DNA from: Sinonovacula constricta | Lineage: Eukaryota > Mollusca > Bivalvia > Cardiida > Solecurtidae | Length of the DNA stretch: 64,000 nucleotides | Assembly: GCA_007844125.1 (NCBI GenBank) | Contig: CM017571.1 | Span: 3,673,924-3,737,923, forward strand | Direction of reading: 5' to 3' | In this document: in pieces, positions 23,501-36,494 of the stretch | Position numbering within the stretch: position 1 is the stretch's first letter | How the letters are laid out: each line of letters starts with the position of its first letter | The notes under the pieces: generated by a model | Databases searched by the model: none | Told to the model about the DNA's origin: nothing | The model's input: the letters and a program-made list of their open reading frames with translations, nothing else | Translations under genes and position numbers: made by a program

Positions 23501-26500
23501 ATGTTGAAAAATGTTTTGGCAGGATGCCGTCTTCGACGGTGAGTATTGTTATTCTATTTATGCACATTTTCTAGTGAACATGTATGATTGCTGTATGTTA
23601 TTGATTCATTCGCTATAGAGCTCCCTAATTTGGGGAGCACATTTGATGGTTTGCACTGAATTAGCCTGTTTCCTTGACACTAGTTGATAGTACTGTTGTT
23701 GTTTTTTATCGTTCAACTTTCACTTTTCGCTCGCCTACGGCTCCAGAGTATCGGAGAGATTATAGTTTATTTTAACGCAACCGATTTATTTTTTCTTTCA
23801 ACATGTGTATATTTTACTTTTTCAAATTCATAATGCTGTCATAGTTGACAGTGTAAACAACATTTTAGTATAAACGGACATTTGTCTTTCGTACCCATGT
23901 ATTTTCGTAATCAAATAAAACTGCCGTTTTTGGTCGTTTTATAACCTACATTCTGGCAGGCCATTCTTTAAACAAAGCAAATTTGATAACGACAACATTC
24001 ATATTTCTTTGAACATGGTATTTTCTTTATATTAGGATGCATTATATTTATAGAGTAGCAGCCACCTTGTTACCATAGACGGTCTTAGACCATCTCACTG
24101 CTAGACCAAGCCATGGGAATAGACCTACAGAGAAAGAGAGGGACAGATTACCTCTTGTAATGCATGACAACCAGCCAAGCACCAGCTATCTAGTTGTGTA
24201 ATTTGTGTTTTGAGTAAGTTTTAGAACTACATGTAGAATATGTACTACTAGAAATTTATGGTCCGCAACAAATTTATTATTAGATCATTTCATAAGCTCA
24301 CTATGAGGCTAGCAACTTACTATATTTTCATTATCCACATCCTTTTAACTTGAAAAATCACTACACCACACTGAAATGCTGCTTTATAATGACAAGTAGT
24401 CTATTAATTAGTGGTAATATAATCTGTGCCCATATGCTGACTTAAAATGAAACTAGTGCTAGTGCAACCAGTTTTAAAATTGATAGCTGATCAGTTTACT
24501 CATACAAGGTTTGGAATTGAGCAAGTGAATGTATCGTCAGCTATTACTCCAGTGTCCTTGGTGGCTCACTGCTTGTTTTCAGTCCTGATTGTAATGAAAA
24601 CATTCATGTGGAAGGGTCTGTCAGCTGACCCAATATGGGGTCCTCCTTCAGTCATAACTGAACATCACTATAGTAACTTAGTAACCATGATATTGTTGCC
24701 ATGTTATATCTATTGAAAAACAGTATAAACAAAAGGTGTTAAAACACAATAATGGATTACAATATCACCACCACTGAAAACATATTATTGATATGTGACT
24801 ACGCTACCTTTCATGATGTCTTCAGGTTGGAAGAATCAATATGTTGAAACAGTTTTCAAACTATTTTCTGTTTTAGAGGCTTAATGATCTTATAAATATT
24901 ATTTGATCCATGTTTGAGCATGCAGCTATGTCAGCTTAATGTGTCATTCATAAATTGTACAATTATGTGCCAGACTGTTATGATGTATTTGAAATACATG
25001 TATGATGCGTGGCTCACAAAAAAGTCTAAATGTGAATATTACTGTCACTTAACTGTGTTCAAGCCACTACCAAAATGTTGTTCATGATAAAGAGCGTAAA
25101 TTTTAGAATGGAAACCAAAGGGTTAAGATAAGTTACACCAGAAAATCAATTATTACCCATGTGAATATTTTTATACTTTTAAAATTATGACAAATTCGAA
25201 AGGATTGACTTGCCAGCTTAGGGGAAAGATTTTTTAAAGGGGAATATATCTGGTCAAAACCAATTGCAAATGAATGGTTGCAGCCCTACATAGAAGAGCT
25301 TGCAACTGATATCAAGAGTACCAAAATTTCTTTTCAATTTTGACTTTCAATTTGTGGAAGTTTTGTGTTATTTGCAGTTTTAAATTTGTAAAGATGTGTT
25401 TTGGGGTTTTTTCCCCGCAAATAACCCATACTGCAAAATTTTCAATAAAAAACAAAACAGGTCATACATAATCACATATTTAGCAAATTTATTTAAATTG
25501 CAGTTATGTGGCCAACGGTCATCAGAAGGGGAGATCATTAAAAAACACAGACCACCAATCGGCCAATGGATATGGTAAGGATTACATACCAGATACATGT
25601 ATTATTTTTAGAATTAATTTCTTTTAAAGCAACTTGGTCACAATTGGTGAAATTAGCATTTTCAGCTCACCTAAGCATACACTCAAGATAAGCTATTGTG
25701 ATTGCACACCACCACCATCTAACATTCATAAAAATTCTTTAAATGACATTTCTTCTGAAAGTGCTAGCCCACCAAACTTCCTCACTCAGGCGCTTCAGCA
25801 GACATAGGGAATGAAAAGTTGTTAAAAGAATATTGATCTGTCAAAAGACATGGCAGCCAGGGTGTATGCCATTTTCCTTATATGACTTTAAAGTTAACAG
25901 AAATTGAAACTGATTTTCCAAATGTTGCTTCTTTGCAGTTACATATAGTATGATTATTCTAGACCGGACCTGGTAGCGTAATAATTAGAGCATAGGCACC
26001 AGGTACTGGAGATGTTAAGATGTGCTAGTGGGTACTCCTTGGAATGTCCTGGTCCATTGGCCAGTCAGTCCAGACATATTGGTCAGAGGTGCCTGTCTTT
26101 CAAGCATGGACAGAACAATGGTTTATGTTGGGCAACATCATGACAGTAACCTAAGAAATAATGGTAATTCCAAATGGAACTAGTAATAAATTCCTTATTT
26201 AGCCCTATTTTTTACTTATGAAATTTGCTACTTTGCCCTACTTTTTTGTAAAAACATGCCCTTCTGTCTTACTTTTTGTGAAGAGGCAGTAGAAAGCCTG
26301 CATTATGTGAGTAGTGTACACACATGATAGTGTAGTATCATTAGGGGACACTAGTGTAAAAAACTATATTGTCATAAAACTTATTTTCTTTAAATATAGC
26401 AGATATGTATGTTGTTATTTTTCCATTGAGAGTGTTTGATTTGATTCGATTGGTTTATTGTTTTAGTGATTTTGAGACAACGGTCAGAAGAAGGGATGTT

Positions 26501-26548
26501 GTTGACAGAGGAAGGCATGTTGCTTATGGAATGATCATTCAGGAATGA
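23501..26548 (+). CDS. Candidate 3-exon microprotein gene, unrecognised
   Basis: Exons at 23501-23538 (ATG in a strong gcccgcc context, donor GTGAGT), 25504-25574 (acceptor tttaaattgcag, donor GTAAGG) and 26467-26548 (acceptor ttattgttttag, ending in TGA). All phases agree: exon 1 ends in phase 2, exon 2 is 71 nt, and exon 3 closes the frame. The product would be about 58 residues starting MLKNVLAGCRLRR and ending with a repeated EEGMLL motif. An alternative frame through exons 2 and 3 is also open (KKHRPPIGQW, then TTVRRRDVVDRG), so the frame is uncertain. I recognise no family. It could instead be a spliced non-coding RNA. Nested antisense in intron 2 of the TRIM-like gene. Confidence 0.3.
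25964..26110 (+). mobile_element. SINE family B copy, diverged
   Basis: The head 'accggacctggtagcgtaat' is nearly identical to that of the copy at 27483. The B box and body are strongly diverged. Confidence 0.55.
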
Positions 26549-27144
26549 CAGTAACTTTTCCCTGGCAGGGATTTCTCAGGAGTGCAATATAATGAACAAA
26601 AAACCCTGTCAACACAGAAGACTGACTTCTTGGAATGAAAACACTGTTATTTGTAAAACAAATAAGGGACCTCTGTGTCTCTTCCACCATAGGCAAGGAA
26701 ACTGATCTAATGTGCCTGTTAAATCACATTTGTATATAACATTATACCATAAAAATAATATTGTTAGCCTGTGTTTGGGTATCTGTGGATTTAAGTCACT
26801 ATATTAATTTTGAATTATTTAAAGTATTCAGTTACTTTAACCTTTTAGAAAAAAAATTAATTTGTTAAACAATTACTTTAAGTATGCTAACTTGTAATTT
26901 TTACCTAAAAATAGTTATTAGACCAGCTTAATGACTGTGTAGTACTAAGAATGTTACATTTTTCATAAATATGTCAGCAAGGGATAAAAATTGTAACTGA
27001 TCTGTTCATACTTACTTATTATTTATTTTTGTATTATTAATTTTATTATTTATTTAATGAAGCCTATTAGAGGAACACAAATATGCATTAAGTCACTTTA
27101 GTTACGATTTGATAAACATAGGAAAAAATCGAGAAATTACAGAC

Positions 27145-27257
27145 CTGTACTGAGAGTAATAAAAGATTGTTTACTATGGATGTATAAAGAATCTAGTGAT
27201 GTACTGAGATTAATAAAAGATTGTTTACTATGTTTGTATAAAGAATCTAGTGCTATG
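27145..27257. repeat. Direct duplication, about 56 bp, two copies
   Basis: 'aataaaagattgtttactat' and 'gtataaagaatctagtg' occur twice in direct order about 56 bp apart, with few differences. Confidence 0.85.
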
Positions 27258-27482
27258 TTTTTGTTTAAATTTATTTCATTATAATATTGGGTTACTATAT
27301 AAATGCTTATTTCATGTTTATGTGTAAACATGTATTTTCTCAAAATGTTTTGATTTTCTCGTGTTAGGGTTTACAAATGCTTAGAGTACCTATATTGGAT
27401 ATTACAAAGTCAAGTTATCCACATTACTTTTTAATTTCCTATATAGGTACTATAAACATCCAGGCAAGACATCATCCTGAAA

Positions 27483-27790
27483 CCGGACCTGGTAGCGCAA
27501 TTGGTAAAGCCTCGGCTCCAGGTACGGGAGGTCCTGGGTTCGATTCCGGGCCGCGACATACCAAAGTCGTTAAAATGGTAGTGGTATAGCTCCCTTGCTA
27601 ACGCTCAAGCAAATACATGGGTAGTTCCATGACTGGTTGGCCCGGTGTCAGGATAATGTGACTGGGTGTGGTATCATGCCAGGTGTTCAGGGCATGCTAT
27701 ACACAGTGAAGGCAGCACTATATCTGCTTCAAGTGGACACCGTCTCCAGATAACTGAAATACTGTTGGTGGGACGAAAAACCTTATAAAC
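27483..27790 (+). mobile_element. tRNA-derived SINE, family B
   Basis: The tRNA-like head has an A-box-like 'tggtagcgcaattggtaaag' and a B box (gggttcgattccgggc). The body contains 'accaaagtcgttaaaatggt' and a distal part ending near 'ggacgaaaaaccttataaac'. Other heads of this family are at 22685 and 25964. Confidence 0.8.
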
Positions 27791-28517
27791 AATCATCATC
27801 CTGACATATGTTACAACGCATTTGTAATTTAAACGTTCGTGCGTCTTGAAATAACAAGAAATAATCCTGATCACCAAACAAAGAAGAAAATATACAGTTA
27901 TCAATAATACTATTAAAAGCTGGAAAGCAATGTAGTGTCAGTATAAGAAGATTACAGGTAATTAAGACAAAATGCCAGACTCACTTGCTTTAAACCAATA
28001 TGTGTACATGCTTATAGGTAAAAAGGGAGCAATAAAGACAATTTTACAGCTGTAAACATTCTTCTTTTCTATTTTCTAAACCACTATGGCAAATCAAATT
28101 CTTACATGCACAAACAATATACATGTAGTCAGGGCTTTAAATAAGGTTGTTAAAGGGGATTAAAATGAGTGCAAGTAGACACAAGACAATTTGTCTTCAT
28201 GTTAACGTTCTGTGTCTTGTACTTGTTCATATTTAGATTTCATGATTTTTTATGTAAGTTGCTTTATATTTATTTGATTTTCAAATTTATGTAAGATAAT
28301 AAATAGTATCAATATTAGTATTTGAGATAGACATTTCAGACAGAAGATTGAAAACTTAAGTTAGAATTTAAATATGTTTGTTTTTTAATAACATTGCAAG
28401 TAAGTGAATATCAGGGGGATTGATTAAAGGCTTAACTTAATTGCAGTTTTAATCTTATTATCATGTTTTAGGTTGTGCTTATTGAAAAATAAATAACACA
28501 AAGTATTAATGTTATTG
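27791..28517. other. AT-rich intronic DNA
   Basis: No exon or repeat recognised. Confidence 0.4.
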
Positions 28518-30696
28518 TTTTATTTTTTACAAAAGATGATTTTGATAGTAAAAAATTGTGTGTGAAATCAATGTCCATTTGATTAGACAAGTTATTAGCA
28601 CACATTCAGGTTATGATTGAACTCTTCTTGTAGGACATGAACCAGTTTATTTTTTGTGGCGACCTTTTCATCCACATCAAACTTCCTTCTCATTATTGTG
28701 CCTTCAGCAGTCACCAGTACAGAATATAGAAACAGTTTGCTGTTTTCTCTACGTTGATATACAACCCACAATCATCGCACCAGTAACTTCTGTCTCTTTG
28801 GAGTCTGCAAAGTAAAGACAAGAAACAAAATATTTTACATTTTGGTTTATTAAGCTAACGAGAGAAAAAGTAATAACTAGGCCTATTGTTCTTATAAATC
28901 TACATTTTAATAAAATATGTGCAATTGTTGGGAGACAACACAACTTCCATGTAAAGACAATAAATAATATTTTTTAATTATGTTATGAAGTTGTCACTCA
29001 ATAGAATGCAAACCCATGCCATGCGGGATAAAGTCATGTACTTGACCTTGGGTGCCCCTTAATCACAACAAAATTTAAAGAAACAATTTAAAAGATTTTT
29101 TTTACATTTAATCACCATGTACAGTAATGTGCCAAAATATAAGGGAATGAAATGAAAACTAAGCTGGCTATATTGGCAGCTGTAAAAAAAACTTTACTAA
29201 CAAAACGTGTGTCAGATTTAGACTATAATTTTAGCCACAAACTTTTTTTCATTTAAGTACAAAATATGTCAATATAGTCTTCAGACCTTTCTTTGAGGCT
29301 ATAAGACAGATGTTCTGTTTTTTGTTCTCTAGTTGACAAGATGGAATCATTATTATATTAACTTAAAATTCATTTGGGCTGCAGTACACCATCGGCTCTA
29401 CCAGGACATTTGTTTTGGGTCTTAATGAGTCTATTAGACTCGGGGGGCCCAGTGGCAGCAAACACTTGATCTCATTTCTAGGTTTCTAAATTTAATCATC
29501 ATACAGTCTGAGCGATTGAAACAAAATTCATCCTTACCTTTCCTGATTGGTCATTGAGCATTGCACTCTCCGGCACTAATTTATCTCGCATATTGGATCA
29601 GGTCATCTTTTGCATCAGGCTTTCATTTCCTGTGAACACATATGAAAATTATATTGAAGCTTTGCACTTATTATGAGAATGACAATATTCTGATTTATTG
29701 AATTTGTTTATTTAATATTGTGTTTACACACTCATTTATAATGTAAAGGAGCAGGAAAAAGTGAACCTCCTCAAGATTCGAACTATAGACCTCCCCAACT
29801 CTAGCGGATCACAATACCAACTGAGCTAAAGAGGTTCAGTGAATAAACTACCAGTGAACAAGGGATGCGGGGGGTGGGGGTGTCCCACCAACCGGGTAAA
29901 AGAGTAAAATTGGGAAAGCACATACATGTAAACTAAAAAGATATTAAGCTCTTAAAGTAAATTTTATCTGTAGACTGCTTAGGTTAAAGATAGGGTCCCT
30001 TACTGTGTATACACATCTAGTATTTACTGCGCTTAAGTTGAATTGATCTTGATTTAAACCCCACCCACCAAAATTATCTGGATCCGCTCCTGCAGTGAAA
30101 CCGCTACACTTCTCTTCTAGCGAAAAGATGTTCACCCTGAATTACACTCCAGGTTCTTCAATATACCACTGTTTAATATCACGCATTACTTGAGCTTGCA
30201 TGCATGTGTTTTCACAACTCATTTACCTAGTTAGTGAAGGGGGGATGCACCCCCCCCCCCTCCCCGACCGATCCATCCCTGTTTCTTTTGGTTTGATAAC
30301 CGTGGGACCTGCGTATTGTAAACAACTTTTATAAAGTGGTAGTAATAAGGTAAATTGAAGTTCAAACAACATTAATAATTAGCATTTCAATTTTGCTTTC
30401 TCCAGTTACTGTACACGATCTTTTATATTTTATGACAGATTTACGTCACAGATGTGAGCAATCATCGGCATGCAATGAATACACGTTTTATAATGGCCCA
30501 ACAACAAAAAACATGTACCATTAGGAAAAAATCGTATGGATACAAAAAAAGATTTTAACAAGTTTTCAGAAACTGAGAAAGCGAAAGTAGAATATTGACC
30601 TACTTGATGTATGCTGATAGCGTCTAGCAGAGCCAGCTGCATAAAGTCCTTTTCATACTTTCGTCCTACGAATGATTCAAGTTCTGTTGAATTTTC
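28518..30696 (-). CDS. Candidate multi-exon transcript, frame unclear
   Basis: Three exon-like blocks on the minus strand: 30696-30604 (acceptor aataagacag, donor GTAGGT), 29629-29538 (acceptor tgtgttcacag, donor GTAAGG) and 28804-28595 (acceptor ctttactttgcag, ending in TAA), with AATAAA at 28523-28518. The first is open for 31 codons (FVGRKYEKDFMQLALLDAIS). Block 2 holds coding-like stretches in two frames (DAKDDLIQYAR, DKLVPESAMLNDQ). Block 3 has a 50-codon tail (TIMRRKFDVDEKVATKNK) but stops in some frames. I cannot join all three cleanly, so it is either a pseudogene, a gene with alternative ends, or a partly non-coding transcript. No family recognised. Confidence 0.3.
29761..29836 (-). 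repeat. tRNA-like sequence (pseudo-tRNA or SINE head)
   Basis: The minus-strand ends pair perfectly over 7 bp (GAACCTC with GAGGTTC), with an A box TAGCTCAGTTGGTA and a B-box-like AGTTCGAATC. The T stem is poorly paired, so a functional tRNA is unlikely. Confidence 0.5.
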
Positions 30697-31010
30697 CTGT
30701 CTTATTTTTTATCCTAGCACATTTTTCTATCGACACTATCTCTTCAATTCAGTCAAACAATCTTTTCGATTCAGATGGCCATGTTTATGGCGTCGGAACG
30801 AGGCGCATGCGTCGGAACGACAAAGTCTTGTTCGAAAGCTAAGTGCTAAATTTTCAATTATTTAAATCTTTTGCTTGTTAATATCTTGTATACTTGGTTT
30901 GGTTTGTCCCCTTTTAATCCCAGTTTACCCACTTTTCGTGTTTTTGGTGCAGGTAAAGGTTATCTCGAGACTTAGCAGGTTTTTCCACCCCCAGTAAAAC
31001 TGTCAAAAAA

Positions 31011-31038
31011 CAACCGCCATTTTGTCCTACTTCCGGTC
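31011..31038 (-). promoter_or_regulatory. ETS plus YY1-like promoter motif pair
   Basis: The minus strand reads ACCGGAAGT, 5 bp spacer, AAAATGGCGGTT: an ETS-type site followed by a YY1-type AANATGGCGG site, a common pair in housekeeping-type animal promoters. It lies upstream of the minus-strand exon-like blocks at 30696-28595 and just left of a LINE. Motif evidence only. Confidence 0.3.
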
Positions 31039-31258
31039 TAGTTTGTTTACAATAATGAAGTTAGAATTTACTGGTCTCACCCTTCTCTTATTGATATATG
31101 CACATAAAGTTACAAATACTGATCAAAACTGTTCATCACCCCAACTAGGATCCACCTTGGTTTCAATTTAAAGGTCCATTAGGGTAATTTCCCGAAACCA
31201 AGCTAACGTTGACAGTAAATGCTCGCTAATATTTCTTCACTGTCTCCTAGCAACCCAA

Positions 31259-34200
31259 ATGTCCGACATAGAGACCAAGCCGGGACCTAACCCAAAATAT
31301 CCCTGTGGAACTTGTCAGAAGTAGGTTACCTGGAATGATAAGGGCATCTTGTGTGACGCATGCAGTACTTGGTATCACTGTGATTGCCAAGGACTAGGGG
31401 ACACAACCTATGACTTCCTGTCAAATTCTAGTTTCTCTTGGTTTTGTATTATTTGTGGAAGTCATAACCACTCTACATCGTTAGCAGAATCACTGGATAC
31501 ATTAGGCTCTAAATCTTTCTTCACTCCTTTAGAAACCGCCCCTGAATACTTTAATTCTCAAAGCAATCCAGTGAGGAATGATAGGCATCATGTTCAACCA
31601 AAAGCGAGCTCTACTCCTAAAATAAATAAAGCTAAAAGGACTAAACCAACTAAATTGAACCCGGAAGAAAGACTAACAATCCTTAATATTAACTGTCGTT
31701 CTGTCAATAATAAGATTCCTGAACTCCACAGGGTTCCCACAATTTCTGAAGGGAAAAATTCAAGGTCTTTTCCAGGTTTTTTCCAGGTATTTTGTCCATT
31801 TTCAAGGTCTATGAATGTGCACATTCGTGAGTTTTGCGGTAAATATTTATGGGAGTTTACAAATGTATGCCAACAAATGCTCGGATTTTTTAAATCAAAT
31901 TCAGTTAAATTGCCTTATAATTATTAAAATGAACTAACCCTTTCACTCATACAGTTCTCCTAAATAACCATATGCCTAATGCATAACCAGATGGCTTATC
32001 AGGCCACCTGGCATGCATAGGTAAACTGGTGACAAAGGTACCTCAGGTTCATAGAGCATTAATGGTTTTGTGTGGGAAGCTGACAGTAGTTATGTTTAAG
32101 TTTTATTTTAAGCTAGAATGAGTTATTTAATCATATTTATGTAACTAAAAAGATTATTCAGAAATATTTTTTCTTTCTGATGATATAATTTTCATGCATA
32201 TGAGGTTATATATATATTGTTAGAAGAGGGTTTGAATAAAACAAAAGAAATTTGTCATAGGCAATTTCTTTATTTTATGTTTGAAATATTCATTAATTGC
32301 TATTGTTTTTTATTTACAATACAACATATAAATTTGTTTCCCCAAAACCAGAAAATTCTGACTCAGTGTCACTACCAAACAAAATATCATAAGCATCAGG
32401 CATACTTCTGCAGCAAGATAAAGTGAGATTATCAATAAATATTATCAAACAATTTGTGTACAATATCTTTGTTAAGGATGCAGCGATTAGAATGCTAATG
32501 AACGAGGCAATCAAATGAAGCTTAAATACCTTCCAAGTTGATCCACAGAGCAATAAAACATATTGCCCCTCTCATTAGTCAGTGGGTTTTAAGGCCCTAT
32601 GCTGCCCCGAAGCAACAGGGGGTTCCGATAAGTCGGCAAAACTTTTCAACATCAAATACTTCACTTCCATTTATTGTGAAGGAAGCGGACGTTTTATTAC
32701 ATCGGCATACTCGGTTTTTACTGTTATGCTGACCATGTGAGAGTTGTTGCGGTTAAGAAATGGTAAGATTTGCCAGCGAGGGTAAACAATGGAAAATTCC
32801 ATTAGGGTGCTCTACAAACTGAGCAAATTTTCACAATTTTTCAGAACAACCCCTCTTTTTTTTCACATTATGTATAAATAAAGGCTTTAAATGTATAAAT
32901 AAATAAATAAAGGCTTTATCTTACTGAATAAAGATAAAAGAAAGACTTAACATGTAATTACGTAATTTCGCCAAACTATGCAAGTGACAGCATAGCGTAA
33001 AATGGCGTATGTATGAGCCAGACGCACGCCAAAAATCGCCAAACTATGAGCCTACTGCACAACGCCAAAAATCGCCAAACCATGAGTGAAGGGCTAACAG
33101 TTTTCCCGGTAATTTCCGGTTTTTTTCGTTTTATGTCAAATTTAAGGTCTTTTCCCGACCGGGAGTGTTTATTTTCGAATTCCCGGCTTTTTCCCGATTT
33201 CCCGGTTCTGTGGGAACCCTGACTCCACCATGTTATAGATCAAGTTCAACCTGATATCATATGCCTCACAGAAACATGGTTAAAACCTGATATTCACACA
33301 GCGGAAATATTCCCATGTCACCTTGGCTACCAAATATACAGAGATGACAGAACATCAGGCAAGGGCGGAGGTGTCCTCCTTGCGGTAACAAACAAGTTCT
33401 TAAGTGATGAACCACCAGAACTTAAGACTGATTGCAACGTAATATGGTCAAAAATTTCAATCACAGGCATAAAAGACATTTATGTCTCCTCATTCTACAA
33501 ACCACATGAACACGACGAACAGTCACTTAAAGAATTGTGGTCATCAGTAGAGAACATTCCACAAAACAGTCACATATGGATCCTTGGAGATTTTAATCTC
33601 CCAGACATGAACTGGTCAAATGAGTCACCATCAGACACATGCAGATTCAACGAACTGTATGACACTTCCACTGAAAACATGATAAATCACAATCTCGAAC
33701 AAATGGTCAAAATCCCCACCTGAAACAACAACATACTTGATTTATTGCTCACCAACATACCAAGTCAAGTTCATGAAACCAAAACGTTACCAGGACTAGG
33801 CACATCAGATCACGATATAGTATTTCATAAAATCAAGGTCAAACGGGGTCGCATCAAGCAAAACCCCAGACAGGTCAAATCATACAAGAAGGCTAATTGA
33901 TCTGACTTTAAGAAAGACTTGGCCATCTTCACTTACACATTCACAACACACAAACACAAAGACCCAAACCACCTTTGGGACATGTTTAAAGCTGAAGTCA
34001 ACCGGTTATCCACCCTACACATACCAACAAGACAAATCAAAAGTACAGCTGATCTACCATGGGTCACACACGAAATAGTCAAACTCATAAGAAAAAGTAA
34101 CAAACACTACAGAAAACTGAAAAGGTCATGCTCACACAAATGTCACTACACTGAAAAGTTCAAACATCTTAAGTCAACCATACAAAATCAGATTAGAAAT

Positions 34201-36030
34201 GCATACTGGTCATACCTAGAATCAGTTATCTTTTCTGACACACAAGGTCCTGGTCACAAGAAAAAGTTTTACAACTTTGTAAAACACAAAAAGACAGAAA
34301 ACACAGGAATTGCACCACTAAACTCTGAAGGTCAGACTCACTCAGATCCAGTGTTGAAGGCCAACATACTCAACAAACAATTTGAATCCGTCCGTCTTCG
34401 CCACTCAGCCTCAAACAAATAGCAAAAAGTTCAATGTCTAAATTAGATCATCCACCCGTGCCTCCAATCACCATCACAGTTCAAGGAGTTGATAAACTAT
34501 TGACAGGACTTAACCCCAATAAAGCCCAAGGTCCGGATGAGATCTCACCTCGGCTGCTTAAAGAACTACACACACAGATAGCACCGATTCTTTCAATCAT
34601 ATTTCAGAGGTCACTGGACACCAGTATTGTTTCTAAGGACTGGAAACATGCCATAATCACACCAGCATTAATAAAAGGGGCAAAGTCAAATCCAAGTAAC
34701 TACAGACCAATATCACTCACATGATAGCATCAAAACTAATGGAACACATCATTGTGTCAAACATGATGGATTACTTTGACACTCACAACATACTTTGCCC
34801 TCAGCAACACGGATTCAGATCAAAACACAGCTGTGAGACTCAACCCATTGGCTTCACACAGGAAATAGCAGACAGTTTAGATCAAGGTTTAGCAAACTGA
34901 TGTCATTGTCATGGACTTCAGTAAAGCGTTCGATAAAGTTGATCACCACAAACTCGTTCACAAACTGAAACACATGGGGGTAAACCCATACATCACCACA
35001 TGGATTAAAAACTTCCTACATGACAGGTCACAACAGGTCTTAGTTGAAAAGAAGGTCTCTCACAGTCTTCCTGTACATTCTGGTATCCCACAGGGCTCAA
35101 GTCAAGTCGTGGGCCCAAGTCTATTTTAGCCTACATTAACGACCTACTAGGAAGTGTCAGGAGTCGTGTGCGTCTGTTTGCAGACGACACAATAGTTTAC
35201 CTCACAATAAAATCACACGCCTCTGCACAAAGTCTTCAGGAAGACTTACACAACCTAGAACTTTGGGAAAAAGAATGGAACAAGTGTGAAGTTCTCAGAA
35301 TACACAGGAAAAAGAAACCGGTTATCTTCCCATACACACTTCATGACACCGCCCTCAGAACAACAGAACACGCAAAATATCTCGGGGTCACTATCAGTAG
35401 TAACTTCGATTGGTCATCTCACATAAACACTATCACAAACAAGGCCAAAAACAGTCTGAGATTCATCAGACGAAATGTCAAAACACAGCACAAACAACTA
35501 AAAGTGGCTGCATACGGAACATATGTACGCCCCCAGGTCGAATATTGTTCAACTATATGGCACCATTGGCAGAAACACCTCACACACAGAATAGAAATGG
35601 TTCAAAGGTCAGCCGCAAGGTATGTTCAAAATGACTGTCACTACACAAGCAGTGTCACTAACATGCTCAGAGAGTTAAAGTGGTCTACTCTCGAGCAACG
35701 CAGAAATCAAGCCAGTCTCACAATGCTACACAAAATACATAACAAACAGGTCAATGTCGATCACTGTTATCTCACAAATACACGAAACAACAAATTCCTT
35801 ATTCCCCTCTCAAAAACAAAACACCACATAAACTCATTATTTCCGCGGGCTATACGACTTTGGAACGGTCTACCGACTGAGATTAAGGATGCCCCAACTG
35901 TACCTGCATTTGCAAGTGGCCTAAATAACTTTTGTGCTTTTTAATTGATTTTTAAATTATTAGTCTTAAATTGTCAATGTTCAGGACTTGCGCCTGCCTT
36001 ATGTAGTCAGTATTGACTTTTGGCAGTACA
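31259..36030 (+). mobile_element. CR1/Jockey-type LINE, decayed, interrupted by a hAT element
   Basis: From 31259 the translation shows a PHD-type zinc finger (CDACSTWYHCDCQGLG, then WFCIICGSHN). Next comes an apurinic endonuclease domain (LTILNINCRSVNNK; after the insertion DIICLTETWLKP, KGGGVLL, ILGDFNLPDMNW and GTSDHDIVF). The reverse transcriptase follows (PNKAQGPDEISPRLLK, NYRPISLT, MDFSKAFDKVDHHKL, SGIPQGS, RLFADDT), with a C-terminal RLWNGLPTEI region ending near 35944. In-frame stops (31322, 33721, 33898) and several frameshifts after 34390 make it dead. Clade assigned from the domain order and PHD finger. Confidence 0.85.
31729..33221. mobile_element. hAT-like DNA transposon inserted in the LINE, non-autonomous
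   Basis: 1493 bp bounded by perfect 13-bp inverted ends (CAGGGTTCCCACA at 31729-31741; TGTGGGAACCCTG at 33209-33221) and flanked by the direct repeat ACTCCA (31723-31728 and 33222-33227). Without the insert and one repeat, the LINE endonuclease frame reads straight through. The CAGGG ends fit hAT; a 6-bp target duplication is shorter than the usual 8 bp but known for some hAT-related groups. No transposase is recognisable. Near 33010-33090 a 'cgccaaactatgag'-type word is repeated. Confidence 0.85.
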
Positions 36031-36494
36031 AAGTTGAAGGTATACATTCGCCATTGCGCTAGCGATGAACTGCGCATGCGTTATGAATGATCATGTGGCG
36101 AGAATATCGGAACTTTCATGGGCTCGTCGATAGTACGCGATTATGATTCGTACAATGTCGGAAGACTTCCACCACAAACAAATATTGGGATATATATAGA
36201 TGACAATCGGGGTCTAATTAATGTTCTACTATGCTCAAATTTTGAACATCTTTAAATAAATTAGCTATATTTTCGCATGTAATAGGTTTGATCTGCTTTT
36301 ATTTAGGTGATTTTGAACTAATGGGTGGCTTTAAGTAACCTTGTTCATTTTTTGTTCAGACCTTTACAGAAATTCTTTTTATAATATATTATACAAACTT
36401 GTCATAAATTTGACATAAAAAACTCAAAAGAACAAAAAAAAAATAGTTACAAAAATCAAGGGAAATCACTCTGATTAAACTTCCGGTAATACAC

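Noticed and set aside
24447..24716. 89-codon plus-strand ORF in TRIM intron 2
   Set aside because: No domain, no splice context and ordinary AT-rich composition; expected by chance in DNA of this length.
27483..27556. tRNA genes suggested by A and B boxes (also near 13300, 22340, 21041, 29800)
   Set aside because: None folds as a complete tRNA with paired acceptor and T stems plus a normal anticodon arm, and most continue into shared non-tRNA bodies, so they are SINE heads.
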